Below, one piece after another: positions 34,214-46,490 of a stretch of DNA of 64,000 bases. The notes under the pieces were generated by a model. That model made no database searches. It worked only from the letters and a program-made list of their open reading frames with translations, and had not been told where the DNA came from. Every line of letters starts with the position of its first letter. Within the stretch, counting starts at the first letter, position 1. The translations under genes and the position numbers were made by a program. The stretch is from contig NC_034011.1 of the NCBI RefSeq assembly GCF_000346465.2, positions 10,417,898-10,481,897 of the forward strand. The letters are read 5' to 3'. This DNA comes from Prunus persica. Lineage: Eukaryota; Streptophyta; Magnoliopsida; Rosales; Rosaceae.

Positions 34214-34903
34214 TGTACCCAATTTTGGTAAAAGGACCAAAAATGGTTTCAGGTTTTAAAAAGAATATTTTAAAAGTAAAGCCTGGCCCATTAGCATTTG
34301 TCTTTTCTAAAAGCCATCCTTTTCCCAACTGGGCCTCTTTTTGAAATCACTAAGAAGGCCTAAATCATAAGAGTCAGGCCTTTGTCTCGCACTACAAGCT
34401 AAAAATCGATAAGCGTGTTTTCTGAGCCCACGTGGGAGGCCGAGGGGGATTATCACATTTAATGACGACTTGACGTCCTTCTCTCCCAGCAAGAAAACAA
34501 GTCGTACTGAAGCCCCCAAAACCAGAAAAGATCAAGATTGCCAGCCAGGTTTTCAAGTACAAAGAAGTCAAATCAAGAGAGCTCCACAAAGAAAACCGAT
34601 AGTTCCTACCAGAAGTCCTCCATCATTCCTTCTATAAACTGGTTAAGATCAGTGAGCTAGCAGCTGACCTTGAACCACAAGTCAAAGGTCTTGTATCAGT
34701 TTTTATCATTATGAGCTCTTTCCTCCTCTATAAATAAAGAAAGCCTACTTCAAAAGAAGAGGACTCTCTCTCCAAAACCAGACACAACGTCTTCAAAAAA
34801 AAAAATAACACTTGAAAAACTCCCGAGATAACAATCTGCTTACATTTTCTTTAAATAACCAGTTGACAACTCCTGCACTTATCTCTCGTAGCTCTGCCAT
34901 ATC
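34214..34903 (+). repeat. LTR-like repeat, plus copy of an inverted pair
   Basis: It begins TGTACCCAATTTTGGTAAA and contains a TATA-like CTATAAATAAAGAAAG near 34726. Similarity to 37736-38410 in reverse orientation extends to CGCTTATCTCTCGTAGCTC-like sequence near 34903. The 5' TG start and internal TATA suggest an LTR. Sequence after 34903 to about 35430 may be the rest of it. Confidence 0.5.
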
Positions 34904-35853
34904 CATGGTACGATTTTTCTTTTAAGATGTCTTTTTGTTTCAATTCATGTAATCATGTGAACTGGATTGAGAAATCTCCAGTATCTTTTCCTTTACTCTG
35001 TAATTCGAATTCAAGGATAATTGATGGATTAATTAAAGAATCTTCTGTTATTTAGTTTAAGATTTAAAGTAAACATAAGTTGCAGAAGAATCTATATAGA
35101 TAAAATTCACTTGATCATCTGAAGAACGGATCATGGATCATTCTAATACATAAAATTGGATTCCCGCCCTTTTACCCCTCAAACTATCTAGAAAAACTAG
35201 CATTCAGGCCCGAAAGAGATAGTAAAAGAAAAGGATAAGAAGTTGAATTGGGCCCGAAGTCGCACCACCAGGCCCGAATTAACTGTTAATCCAGTTTGAA
35301 AACGAGAAAATGTTGAAGCAGGTTAATAAAACCCAAGCACGGTTTTGCTAACCACGAATTTGGTCTTGTTCTCTTGCTTGTCCAGGTACAGCTCATGCTT
35401 GTCAGGTCGATATCCACGGAGGAAAGAATATTGAAGTCCTCTAAACTTTCCTTTTTTTTCTTAATTTTTTTTCATTATGCAATTTTCTCAAAAAAAGTTA
35501 TAGAGAAACAACAACCACCTAATTTCTATTTCTATTGATTTGTTGGGGGAAATTTCATGTGCTTGGCGAATTTTATTTGTTTGGTAAATTATTTTTTCCT
35601 TTTTATTTTTGATAAATCTCTGTTCTTGGTTCATAACACAGTACAACAAATATTAGTTTTGGGGGATTTTCATGGGTTCGGCAAATTACAAGTTTGTATC
35701 ACGGCAAATTTTGGATTCTGTAATGTATGGAAGGTTCTAATATTTTGCGATGTTGGTTGTTCAATAATTTTAATTGTGGTGGTGGGGAGGAGGAGCGTTG
35801 GTGGTGGTCGTGATGAGAGGGGTGGCTAGGCAACTTGGTGGGAGGGTGGGAAT
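34904..35853. other. Repeat-derived, no gene
   Basis: Probably the continuation of the LTR-like repeat to about 35430, then unassigned AT-rich sequence with a GGTGGTGG-rich patch near 35780-35850. A 90-residue plus-strand open frame here has no recognisable features. Confidence 0.35.
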
Positions 35854-36554
35854 TGTGGGAGCATATATTTTCGTCTCTAATCAGGGCACGCCACGTGGAA
35901 AAGAAGATTATCTCTTAAATTAATTAATTAAACTAGTTTATCCGGCTAATTAATTAATTGGGATAAATACCTTAATTAATATGATATTATCTTTCTTTAA
36001 AGAGATAATATTATTAATTCAGATATTATCCTAATAAAGAGAAGATAATATTATTTAATTCAGATATTATCTTCTTAAAAAGAGATAATATCATTAATTC
36101 AGATATTATCAAGTCCAACTCGATCCCTACGAACTTGGGTAGAGAATAAACTCAGCATATTCTCTACGAAACCCTAGCCTCGAGGTTCCTATAAATAGAC
36201 GACCTCATTCATCATTCAAGGTACTTCAAAAAACCTACTCCTAACACCCGAGAAAAATACCCGAAGCTCTCTCTCCCTCTCCACTCTCCATATTTTCTTC
36301 ACACGGCTCCGGCCACCATACGGCTCCGGCCACCCGGTTCACACCCCACATACAACTCTGTACCCTTTGCTTAGCTATTATTTTTCTACAAACACTCGAA
36401 CTGACTTAGGCATCGGAGGACCTTTGGCCAACACCCCCAGGTGTGGTCTATTTACTCCAGTCTTTTTTATAGGAATCGAGGAAGAGAGAGAAGGAAGATT
36501 GAAGTTTGAAGGATCTAGAAGTGAATATTCTCTCACGAGATTATTTGCACAAAC
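35854..36554 (+). repeat. LTR of a Ty3-type (Tat-like) element
   Basis: It starts TGTGGGAGCATATATTTTCG and ends near GCACAAACA, with a TATA box TATAAATAG at about 36190. The following TTTGGCGCTTTCATTGAGAG occupies the PBS position. The upstream third has palindromic AT-rich tandem units. No matching 3' LTR was found. Confidence 0.55.
35965..36110. repeat. AT-rich palindromic tandem repeats inside the LTR
   Basis: Three or more units combine TTAATTCAGATATTATC with (A)AAGAGATAATAT. Neighbouring units pair as hairpins (GATATTATC with GATAATATT). Confidence 0.8.
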
Positions 36555-36651
36555 ATTTGGCGCTTTCATTGAGAGCACGAGTTATACTCAACGCGTGCTC
36601 AAGGAATCTGTTCCTCCTATTTTCCAATCCACCGAAGCCTTCCAAACAACC

Positions 36652-37735
36652 ATGGTTGGAAGCAAGCGCACGAGGAGCAAAACCTCAGCGATGGCTCAAT
36701 CCGTGACGGTCCAAAGCTGCTCCTCCCACGATCCCATGATCGACATGGTTGCTCCACCACCTCTCGCCGCCATGAACCCTCAGCAGCCACCCCGTGTGAC
36801 TGGAACCACCGTGCCACCTGCCGGACTCGCAGCAAGGACCACCGCACCGGCCTCCGCCGCCGTCGTGCCATCTCAAGGCCCCATGGCTGGACCTAGCCAC
36901 CTTCATAGCACCACCGTTGAGCATGGTGAAACCTCACATCCAGTTGGGCTCACTACCACCGCCGACTTTGGCCCAATCTTGGAGCAACTTCAACCATTCC
37001 ATCCATTGCCTCCATGCTCGACGCACGATCCCACGTACACATCCAATGAAACCCTAGCCCTTGTGCAATTGGGCTCCACACATTTCTCTCCTCCCGATCC
37101 ACGAAGTCAAGTAGACCTTAATCTGAGAGTTGACCAACTACCTCAGAGAATGGACGACCAAAACAATTTGATGAGGCAACTCCTCAACCAAATAAACTTG
37201 GCTTAAAACCTTGGCCTTAGACAACAGGGCGAAGAGAGAAGGATGAACGAATGCGCCGATAGGCAGTTCGGCGGGAACCAAGCAGGTCGAGTAAGAGTAA
37301 AGGGACAAGGAAATGTACAACAACGCGATCAGCTCGCCGACATATCGCAAGCATCCACAAGCCACACTCAGAGCAAACGAAGTTTCCCATCCATATTGAA
37401 TTTAAGGACCAACGTGCGCGATAGGCTGGGCCTAAAACCTGACATCCACGTTCGCCTGGGTGCGCAGGAAGACATTCATGAAAGGCTAGGCTCCCAGGGA
37501 GGTCAATTTGACAGCCCGCTCACAGAGAAATGTTCACGAAATGCTAGGCCCCTAGGGAGGTCAACTCGACAATCATCACAATGAGGACCGTGAAGAAAGG
37601 CGCTCCGCTGCTCGCTCTCGAAGAACCAATTCTCGTCGCCAAACTACAGGAAATCCCTCGCAAGCGCAGTCCACCAACACACCGCCTAGACAGCGCAATC
37701 GAAAAGATCGACCCTGCAAACCAATGAGGAAGTCA
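36652..37735 (+). pseudogene. Ty3-type gag fragment, N-terminal part
   Basis: The ATG at 36652 opens MVGSKRTRSKTSAMAQ, a Pro/Ala/Thr-rich region. The frame meets a TAA at 37204-37206, yet the same frame continues sensibly beyond it (LRQQGEERRMNECADRQFGG). A further frame change near 37560-37580 leads into EDREERRSAARSRRTNSRRQ and the TGNPSQAQSTNTPPRQ block shared with the relic at 21950. The capsid core is missing because the fragment ends abruptly at the LTR-like repeat at 37736. Confidence 0.75.
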
Positions 37736-38410
37736 AGAGCTACGAGAGATAAGCGCAGGATTCGTCGACTGGTTATCTAAAGAAAAGTGAGCAAATTGAT
37801 ATCTTGGGAGTTTTTTCAAGTGTTGTTTTGAGACGTTGCATCTGATTTTTGGAGAGAGAGTCCCTTTCTTCTGAAGTAGACCTTCATTATTTATAGAGAT
37901 GGAGGAGCTTGCGATGATAGGAACTACGACAAGACCTTTGGGTTGTGATTCAAAGTCAGCTGCTAGTTTGTTGGTCTTAACCAGTTCATAGAGAAAATGA
38001 TGGAGGAACCCTGGCAAGAACCATCGGTTTCCTTTGGGGAGTCCTCGTGATTTGACTTTTGTACTTGAACGCCTGGTTGACAACTTCGATCTTTTCTGGT
38101 TTTTTGAGGGCTTCAGTACGACTCGTTTTTCTTGCTGGAGAAGACGGAAGTCAAGTCGTCATTAAATGTGATAATCCCCTTCGGCCTCTCACGTGGGGTT
38201 TAAAAAAGTACGCTTATCAATCCTTCAACTCGTAATGCGAGATAAAGGTCTAACTCCTACGTCTTGGGCCTTTTTAAACATTATGAGAGACCCAGTTGGA
38301 AAAGGGTAACCTTTAGAAAAGACAAGTGCTAGTGGGCCTGGTTTTCTTTAAAAATTATATTTTTTTAAACCTTGGAACCATTTTTGGCCCGTTTACCAAA
38401 ATTGGGTACA
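37736..38410 (-). repeat. LTR-like repeat, minus copy of the inverted pair
   Basis: On the minus strand it begins TGTACCCAATTTTGGTAAA at 38410 and stops at CTCTCGTAGCTC (37736), exactly where gag-related sequence starts. It is a truncated inverted counterpart of 34214-34903, with a TATA-like CTATAAATAATG near 37895. Confidence 0.55.
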
Positions 38411-38578
38411 AATAGTTACTTATTGCAGCTGCTATAAGAAGCCTAAACATACTTCATGCAGCATTAATTTACGATAAATCTGAAACCGATATTCATTAAT
38501 TACAAGTGTTGGAAAAGATTCATGATTTCAAGTCCTCCCCTCTGTTTCCATAATTACTTGATGTGTATTAATATGGTG

Positions 38579-41480
38579 TGTAACGACCCGGTCCTAAACT
38601 AATAATTAAATACGAAATTATTAAAGAAAAAAACAATGTTACCCGGGAATATTTTAATAGGTTTATATGTTGACTTGTTGACCGGGGAGACTTTGGTGAA
38701 ATTGTTACCTCCCGGTCCGAAAAGGTGTTAAAATAATTAAAGTAAGAGAGTAAATTTAAATGAGGAAATAAACTGAAATAAACATTAAAATAAAATGATT
38801 TGAATTAATTAAGGTTTTTGAGAAATTAAAATATTATTTAATATTAAAAGGGTAAAAATGTCATTTTAAGTTTGGGAAGGAATTTAAAAATTCTGATTAA
38901 ACCGTTGGGTAGAGCACGTCGAAACGAGTCCGTGGACATATAGTGGACTCGAATCGGAGTTGTAACAAAGAAATGGCAATAAAAAGAAGTTCAGTGGCAT
39001 AACTGTAAATATTTCAAAGTTCAGTTTTTTAAAACCCAGAATTTCTGCATTTTGGGAAGTTCGACCAGCCGACTTCAAGAGGTGATTTCTCTCAACTCCG
39101 ACCATGAATTCAAGCAAGACTGGTCCCGTTAGAACCACCACACTTCCCTCTTCCAGCCCCAACCCTTCGCTGCCTCGATCCGCTGCCGTAGTTGCCGGAA
39201 ACAGCCAAAAAACAGGCGGTTTTGGATATATTTTTTTTGGTAAACTTTCAACGGCTCGTTCTCCCTCCTCCGGCCACCGTTTCATGCGAGTGAGGTATGC
39301 TTTCTCACCTATTTTTCATGATCTAGTTAATGGTTGGGTAGGAATTTATCAATTTGGAGCCTAGGTAGTTCAATTTTCGAATTGGATTTCAGCCGATTTT
39401 GGGATCGCGATTCTGACCACTTCTGGCCACTTTTTTCTAGTAGGTCCAAGAACAAAAGTGGTTCCAAATAGAGTGTTTTACCTAAGGTAGGAAGCTGGGT
39501 TTTCAGTTTTGAAGATTTTCGGTCGCTGGAATTTGATCAAGCCACCCAAGCGCTGCCGGTGCATGTGGCGGCTCGTGGTCAGCCTGGTGAGGTCATTCTC
39601 AGTTCTAGAATGATCCTCACATTGTCACGAGCATGTAGGAATTCGGGGATCTCAATTCGATCAACGTTTGAGCCCCAATCGGATATCGTATATTGTGTGA
39701 TTTTTGAGTTCGGTACATTTGAACCGTTGGATCGTAGTTATCCTAGTATATGTCGATCTAGATAATTCCAGGATCGTAGAGGAATATACGGATTGTGAAC
39801 CGGAGTCCCGGATACTCTAAAAAGGTCAGCCCTAGGGCTAGGGTTATAGAAACCGTCCGATTGTGATCAATCCGACCGTCCGATCGAGAACAAACTTTCG
39901 GAACATGTGTCCTAGGCATATTAGAACTTTTAGGGACTTTCATATCGGAATTTTGAGGTCGTGGACCCCATGGTACTCGGGTTGACTTTTTGGGACTTTA
40001 TCGCTTTTAAGTCCCGAGGCACTTTTAGACCCCTTTAAACCTTGGGAAAAGCGGGCACGCATAATTGGAAGCATATTCCTCTATGAGAGGGTATATTTAA
40101 GGGTTATTTCATTGTTTGGTATTAATGCTTAAGTGAAGCTGAGGAAACCTCTAAGAGTTTGAGTATTTATTTATCTGTTTATTTACCACCTGTTTATATA
40201 TTCATATAACTAATTGTGTTGTGAGATTATAAATGTAGTATTTAAATGGTATGTTAATCAGTGAGCGATATGGTTAACAAACTAGTTAAGTATTTAATAC
40301 ATATATTCAATAGTTGAAAAGGATGAATCATAGCACTTGGCTTTCATCAGATTGTGGCATATAAATGTATATATATATTTTTAAGTTTAGTTGAGAACAA
40401 GTTTATTGAAAGTTGATATAAATAAAGGGTTATGGTTTTCAAACCCACCACGAGGGTGCCCCCTAGTTACTTTGATAATGCCCCACGAGTTTTGGGGATG
40501 CCTAAACTGTGTGGTGCAAGGATTGTGGCTCATATTGAAGTGTTATCTCTGAGACCTGCAAGGAATGCGGCTCGGATGGACCTGGTGTCTCTGGGACCTG
40601 CGAGGATGGAATTGACGGTATTAAAAGAATTGACGGATCAGAAATGGGGGTACACCTAGGTGGAGAGAATTTAGATTTTAAAATGCTTTTAAATTAAATT
40701 GAGGATTTTACATGGTTACTATTATCTTCTGAATCGATACATTTACTTCACAAGAGAAAGACAGATATATATAGATTCTATGAGATATCGAGACCGTGGG
40801 AGTGAGGATTGCGGATCAGGTTGACCAGATGTCTCCAGAGTCCAGCAAGGATTATAGGGCAAGACGTGTCACCAAATGGTGTCACAAGGAAATGTATAGT
40901 GATGGCTTTCCAAGTGTGATTACCCGAATCTAAATGCTTTTATTCATTCATTTAATTATATATTGCCAAGTGAGTAATGCCAGGAAGCTTGGAAACAGGA
41001 AGCTGAGATGAAATATGAGAACTATGTGTGGCTTGATCCCTTGTTAAGGGTACGTAGGCAACCTAGGGTTCTAGGTGCAGCCACGAGGTCAAGTAATAAA
41101 AGGTAGTCCAGCTAAGTTATTATGAATCAAATGTTGCCTAAGAATGTTATAAGAAATTGGATTTAATGTGGTTAGTAGAATGATTTATTCGTTTCGTTAA
41201 GGCCTGAGGCCCGAATGTTGCAATGCTTGATTTCCTGGATATAAATTGATATATGCTGAACGCTTGAGATATTATAAATGTTTGTTGACAAGTATAAATT
41301 TTGGGAAAGGTTCAATTTACAGGGGAGACTCTGCCGAATTTTCAGCAGAAGTCAAACGTGAGATAAATTGTATTTGAGTGGAAGGGCAAATAGGTCATCT
41401 GTGCCCGGCATCCGCCAAGTGTTGAACACGCACAGTGTTCGGTTCGAATTCCAAAGTGGAATTTGGGTCGGGTCCTGTCA
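38579..41480 (+). mobile_element. Solo LTR, 2902 bp, with TSD TGGTG
   Basis: It starts TGTAACGACCCGG, ends GGTCGGGTCCTGTCA, and is flanked by TGGTG at 38574-38578 and 41481-41485. It is the same family as the solo LTR at 16797-19363, in opposite orientation, and a plus-oriented relative of the LARD-like LTRs. Open frames within it (for example 39104-39364) sit in conserved LTR sequence and are not genes. Confidence 0.9.
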
Positions 41481-41753
41481 TGGTGTGTACAGATTTATTT
41501 TATTTCCTAGTGTTATTGTGAATTGTTTTCTTAGCTGAAGTGGTAAGGGATGGATGGGAATGATGAATCTATCCTGTAAAGAAGTATATGACATGGTAGT
41601 AAAAGTTGGAAATTCCATTTGAAGTTGGTGTGGAGGATATATCATCATCTGTTCTCGTTGGCTAATGTTTAATTTTATTCAATACTTTGCAAAGTATTGT
41701 TCCATGAAATTTATGCGTACATTATGATTTAATATAATTATGGCAGATTGCAG
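41481..41753. other. Short flank of solo LTR, no gene
   Basis: AT-rich, intron-like sequence preceding the exon-like pieces at 41754. No coding region seen. Confidence 0.35.
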
Positions 41754-42008
41754 GGAGACAAATGTGGTATGCATGATGTCAACTGCCCAGAACGTTCACT
41801 ATTTCTTCATGACCAGTTTGTCAAATGCAGGAATATCTCCAATCTGCAATGTGGTAAACTTCAATATAACTCTCTTTTTTACCCTGCTCTTTTTCTAAAG
41901 TTGTTGCTGGCTGATTCAAATTAGTCCTTCTCTAACTTTGCATATTATCTCCTCAATGTGAATACAGAAGCAATTGCATACATGATTATATATGGCCTCT
42001 GGTGCAAG
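41754..42008 (+). pseudogene. Two exon-like pieces of an unidentified host gene
   Basis: A 100-nt piece (41754-41853) follows ATTGCAG and ends before GTAAAC; it reads GDKCGMHDVNCPERSLFLHD then QFVKCRNISNLQC. A 41-nt piece (41968-42008) follows AATACAG, ends before GTTGGT and reads EAIAYMIIYGLWCK. The phases join (1 nt + 2 nt). I do not recognise the protein. The pieces end 77 bp before an orphan CACTA terminus, so they may be a captured or truncated gene. Confidence 0.35.
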
Positions 42009-42063
42009 GTTGGTAGAACAACAATCCAGCTTGTATATTGCTCCAAGTTTTTCGATATCGGTG

Positions 42064-42098
42064 TTTCCTCGTCGTCTATTGTCATTTTTGTAGTAGTG
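42064..42098. mobile_element. Orphan right terminus of a CACTA of the same family as 1920-15622
   Basis: It ends in TTTTTGTAGTAGTG (42085-42098), preceded by TCGTCGTCTATTG, as in the large element. No matching left terminus was found upstream within the window, so this is a truncated copy. Confidence 0.65.
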
Positions 42099-42354
42099 AT
42101 TATTGAATTTGAACCATGTATATAAGTTTTGTGTATGTTTAGATGCCTTATTATTTACTCTTGCACAAGCAGTGATTGTGTATTTGGAATTGGTATAGTT
42201 ATCAATGAAATAGTTCTTTCTTTAAGGTTTGGTTGCTATACTTCTTTTCTTTTTGTGAAATCATGTGTGTCCAGGTCAATATTTGATATAAGCATATTTG
42301 TTAATATGAAATAAAGGTAGTCATGAAATTAATTATTATTTAATTAAAAAAAAC

Positions 42355-42646
42355 TCAAACACGGCGTGCTTTGCAGGCCTTAAATTTTAATAAACGACTC
42401 TATTATGGTGTGCAATGTGTGCAGTGAAAGATATTTTACGGCACGCAAAGCACGCCGTAATTAGTTGTCCAAACTTTATGAGAGCTCAGTCATGGCGTGC
42501 GTTATTAACACTTGTGGCAAGCCAATGCACGCCGTAAATGAAAAATACTTTTTACAGCACGGCCTATTATGGCATGTCGTAGCGCGCCGTGACTAGTCAT
42601 TTACAGCGCGCATCGCACGCCTTAAAAAGCCAATTTTCTTGTAGTG
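42355..42646. mobile_element. Terminus of a second CACTA-like family (GGCGTGC subterminal motif)
   Basis: It ends TTTTCTTGTAGTG (complement CACTACAAGAAAA) at 42646. The 290 bp inside hold many ACGGCGTGC/GCACGCCGT pairs in both orientations. The left terminus was not found. Confidence 0.6.
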
Positions 42647-43035
42647 TGGATTTAGAAGAGAGAGTAACAAGAGAATTTAAGAGGGAATTCTTGGGTGTTC
42701 ATAAGGGAATCAAAGGGTTTGAGCGAGGGTGAAAGAAAAGAGAGTTAGGGTTCTTGTGAGAGCTAAGGGGGTTCTGGATTGTAACGAAAATTGGTTTTAC
42801 ATACTAGTGAATTTTTCGGGTGAATCACTAAGAAGATGTAGGCACGAGGTTGAACACTATAAATCTTTGTGTTCTTGTGTGTTTACTTACTCTCTTCATG
42901 GTGTGTGTGTTTTATTCTTAAGGGGTTTGTGTGTGATCCGGTTATGTGGTCCATCAACGACAAGATCTTGGAGTGTTTGCAGAGTTCCCTTATATGGCCT
43001 TGCTTGGGTTAAGAAGTATTTGGCCAATGATCAAC
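42647..43035 (+). repeat. Truncated copia-type LTR end
   Basis: Sequence with GGATTGTAACGAAAATTGG and GATGTAGGCACGAGGTTGAA, followed by AACACTATAAATCTTTGTG, resembles the 3' part of plant copia LTRs. No PBS or coding region follows. Confidence 0.45.
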
Positions 43036-44063
43036 CACTACTACAAAAAGGGAAAAAGACGACCGAAAACAACGATGGTAGAACAAAATACCGTTGTTGT
43101 GTTTAGAAAGACGACAGTAACAGAAAACCGTCGTGGATAAGTAACATAAACACCTAAAAAATTGAGATCCTCTTAGGTATTTCTAAAACACGATGTACCC
43201 AAATAAAATAGCGTCGTCTTATTAAACAGGTTTTCTTCAAACTTAAACTCTTACCCCAAAAACAAGGTATGAAGCCACCTACGTAGAAAGTAACGACTGT
43301 TTACCAAAACAGCTGACATGTTAACTCCTAAATAAATATGACCAACTATTCTCAAACAGTGTCGTATAATTTTAATGGAATCCACATCGGTATATTACAA
43401 AACAACGTCGTATTAAATCCATGTACCACAGCGTTAAAGATAAACTTATCAACGTATTATGTGAGAAGGTACTACGACGGTATCTATAACACTACTATCG
43501 TATAGAGTAGTAGAGAACCACGACACCAGAAGAGTAGATAACGACATCTAAATTCAATAATATCCACGTCATATTTTCACCACATCAAGACGTATGAAAT
43601 TAGTACACGACGACGGTCCGTATAAGTTAGCAATAACCACGTCGATTTTTTTCAATGAGCGTCGTATAATATTAATTTACCATGTCGTTAAGTGAAAAGT
43701 ATCATCGTATTAATTCGTTTTATATGACTGCCCTTATCTGTAAACCGGCTTCTTAACAAGAATTGAGAAAAATCACGACAGTTTATATAGAAAACCGACG
43801 TCACAGAGAGATTAAAATGAGATCCCAAGAGATATGAAATCTTACCAGTGGGAGCTATATTCCTCATCATAATCAAACCACCAATCTGAGAAATACAATA
43901 TTTTAGACGTTGATGACGTATGTATCTTTATGTCTTCGAGATACACAAAGACATTTACGCATCAAAGTCCAAACTATTTGCCTCTAAATCCAAACTGACG
44001 ACGTGTGTTTTGAGAAAGAAAATTTTTTGAGAAAGAAAATTTGAGGAAGACGATTTTTTGAAA

Positions 44064-44122
44064 GTTAACGATGTGTGTGTTTTGGTGTCTCTGAGATACA
44101 CCAAAACACATACATCGTTAAC
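44064..44122. repeat. 59-bp near-perfect palindrome
   Basis: GTTAACGATGTGTGTG at the left pairs with CATACATCGTTAAC at the right, with only a few mismatches and almost no loop. It lies inside the first copy of the repeated segment of CACTA copy 2. Confidence 0.9.
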
Positions 44123-44580
44123 ATCCAAATTATTGCCTGCAAAGAGGTGAGAGAGAGCCAAAGCCTGAAGTGAGGACGGCAACCAAGGGCCAAAAGAATG
44201 CGACTTTATTTCAAGTTGGAACCCTAAGTGAAAACTGAAAGTGAAAAAACACGTGAAGAGACCCAATTTATACAAATAATCTTTACTAACCACGACGGTC
44301 CTTCTATAAATTGCATCGTCTAATATTAAAAAATCCACGGCGCTTAATAAAAATTGCATCGTAATAAACCACGTCAGTTTCTACTATCCTAGCTTCGTTT
44401 TAAACACATACTAGGGCGGTTATTTAGAATATAGCGGGGGGTTATTTTAAGAACCACAACGGTTTCTTTAGTTATAGCGTCGTTAAAATTTTATTCTCAC
44501 ATCCTTAAGTGAAATATACCGTCGTCTATTTGTTTATAAGACTGTTCTTTCTGAATACCGTTGTCTTAAATTTGTATTGC

Positions 44581-46490
44581 TTTTTTAGATTTAATTTCTG
44601 GATAGGGTAAGTTACTCAAATGGTCCTCAAATTTGTACTCGATTTACAGTTTGGTCCCTAAACTAAATTATTAGTTCAAATGGTCCACCAACTCTTTATT
44701 AATCGGCGTTTTGGACCTACTGTTACATTTTTTGTTAAATTTAGTCATGTGAGAAGCACATGCTACATTTGTGGGGGTAAATAAGACTTTTGACTTATGT
44801 ATCTGTCACGCCTCGGACCCGGGGGTAGGTGGAAACCCCGCACCCAGTGGTGAGAAAATAAAAAGTAAAAAAAAAATAAAAAGAAGCCGAAATATGGTTT
44901 AAACTTTTCTTCTAAAAATAGCTCCCAAAATCTTACAACTTTACAATTAAAAAATAAAGCTCTATCACTCTCATCTAATTCAGCCTCAATTGGTTTAGTC
45001 ATTGTCTTGCCCACTAATTCATCTGAAAAATTAAACAGGGTAAGGGGTGAGCAACCACCGATCAGTAGGGACATGAGACCTTACCCTAGTAGATTGATAT
45101 AACTAAATTAAGTGACATGCAATCACACAGCCAAATATCACATTAATAATGTTAATGCATGAATGTTCTTCATCTACTCCCGTTAATTCATATAACTGGA
45201 CAAGCAGACCTGCACGCCCTATACCATGCTTATACCACTTGGTTCCGAATGCCCATTTATATGAACTAACACCCATTTCAACCGTCCCATAATTCCCCTT
45301 TTGTTAGTCATCTTGTCTAACTCCCTGTCGCCAATCCTGAATCACCCAATAAAAACTATGTGCACTGTGGGATCCCTGAGACTTGGTACCTACCAAAAGT
45401 TAGACTCAACTACACAGAAGGCTATATCCATTACCCTCTTTTCCATTATTATCTTCTCCACCCAATATCTCCAACTAATTTCCATGATATGATATGCATT
45501 TCACATATCCATATATCTCACAACAATGTGACATTGAAAACATCACCAATGTATATTTATAATTATGCCAACATTATTCAACCAGTCAAGAACACATAAA
45601 CATTCCAGGAAAAAACATTCAATTGTAACAAGAATATTAATCAAATAATCATATCACGCATAATATAGTGCTTACAAAATTTAATTAAATCAATCTCTGT
45701 AAAGGCCCCTAAGAAACCCCTACCTTGACACCAAACCTTTTGCTAAAAATGTAATGTGTTTTCCAATTTTCCACCACATTCACAAACTCAGTCTCCCACT
45801 CTATCTTCTTTTCTTTCTCACTTTCTCCTCTTTTGATTTCTTTCTCTCTTCTCATGCACAACTATGCATGAAAACAAGTAATGAAAGTCCTATTTATACT
45901 AAGAAGAGGCGGCAACTATCCTATGCTTTCATTGGCTGCATGTTGATTTACTTCAAGTATGGATAACTATTTCTACAATTACAACAGCTCATGGTAATAT
46001 TGCCTTAGTCACAATGACACTTGTAAGCCTTCGTATGCTTCAAGTAAGTGTAAATATCTTCTACGTTGATGAATTAGTATGCAAGGAAATGTAAAGTTGC
46101 CAACTACAACAATTGAAGTCAAGAGGTGTTTGCATGTAGTGATTAAGTTTCATAGTGCCCAATTCTAATAAGACCATGAATTAAAACTATTAGACTTTAG
46201 CTTCTTAACACATAGAAGGTAAATAACACAATTCTAATTATTATAAATATATACAATTAAATAACCAAGAAAAATCTTAGGGTACCCATTTAGAGAAAAA
46301 CAAATAATAAATATATAATTTATAGTTATTCAAATCAACATATATATATGTTCTAAATAAAAATAATTATTAGAATAAACGTAAAACAATACATATATAT
46401 ATATAAACGTTTAATCTTCTTTAAAAACTTTTAAGAATACGGATTCTCATAGAATACATATTAACTTTTAATATCACGTCATCAAAAGTA
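44581..46490. other. Foreign insert in CACTA copy 2, LTR-like start, no gene
   Basis: It contains a dispersed-repeat motif (CAAATGGTCCTCAAATTTG, about 44618) and an LTR-like start TGTCACGCCTCGGACCCGG at about 44804. No matching LTR end or TSD was found, and no continuous coding frame of a known family. Confidence 0.4.

Noticed and set aside
38884..39364. Open frames of 133 (minus) and 86 (plus) codons
   Set aside because: Both lie in a solo LTR whose relatives do not conserve the frame.
44804..46490. Complete LTR starting TGTCACGCCTCGG
   Set aside because: A convincing start, but no CA end, TSD or partner LTR was found, so only an LTR-like start is reported.
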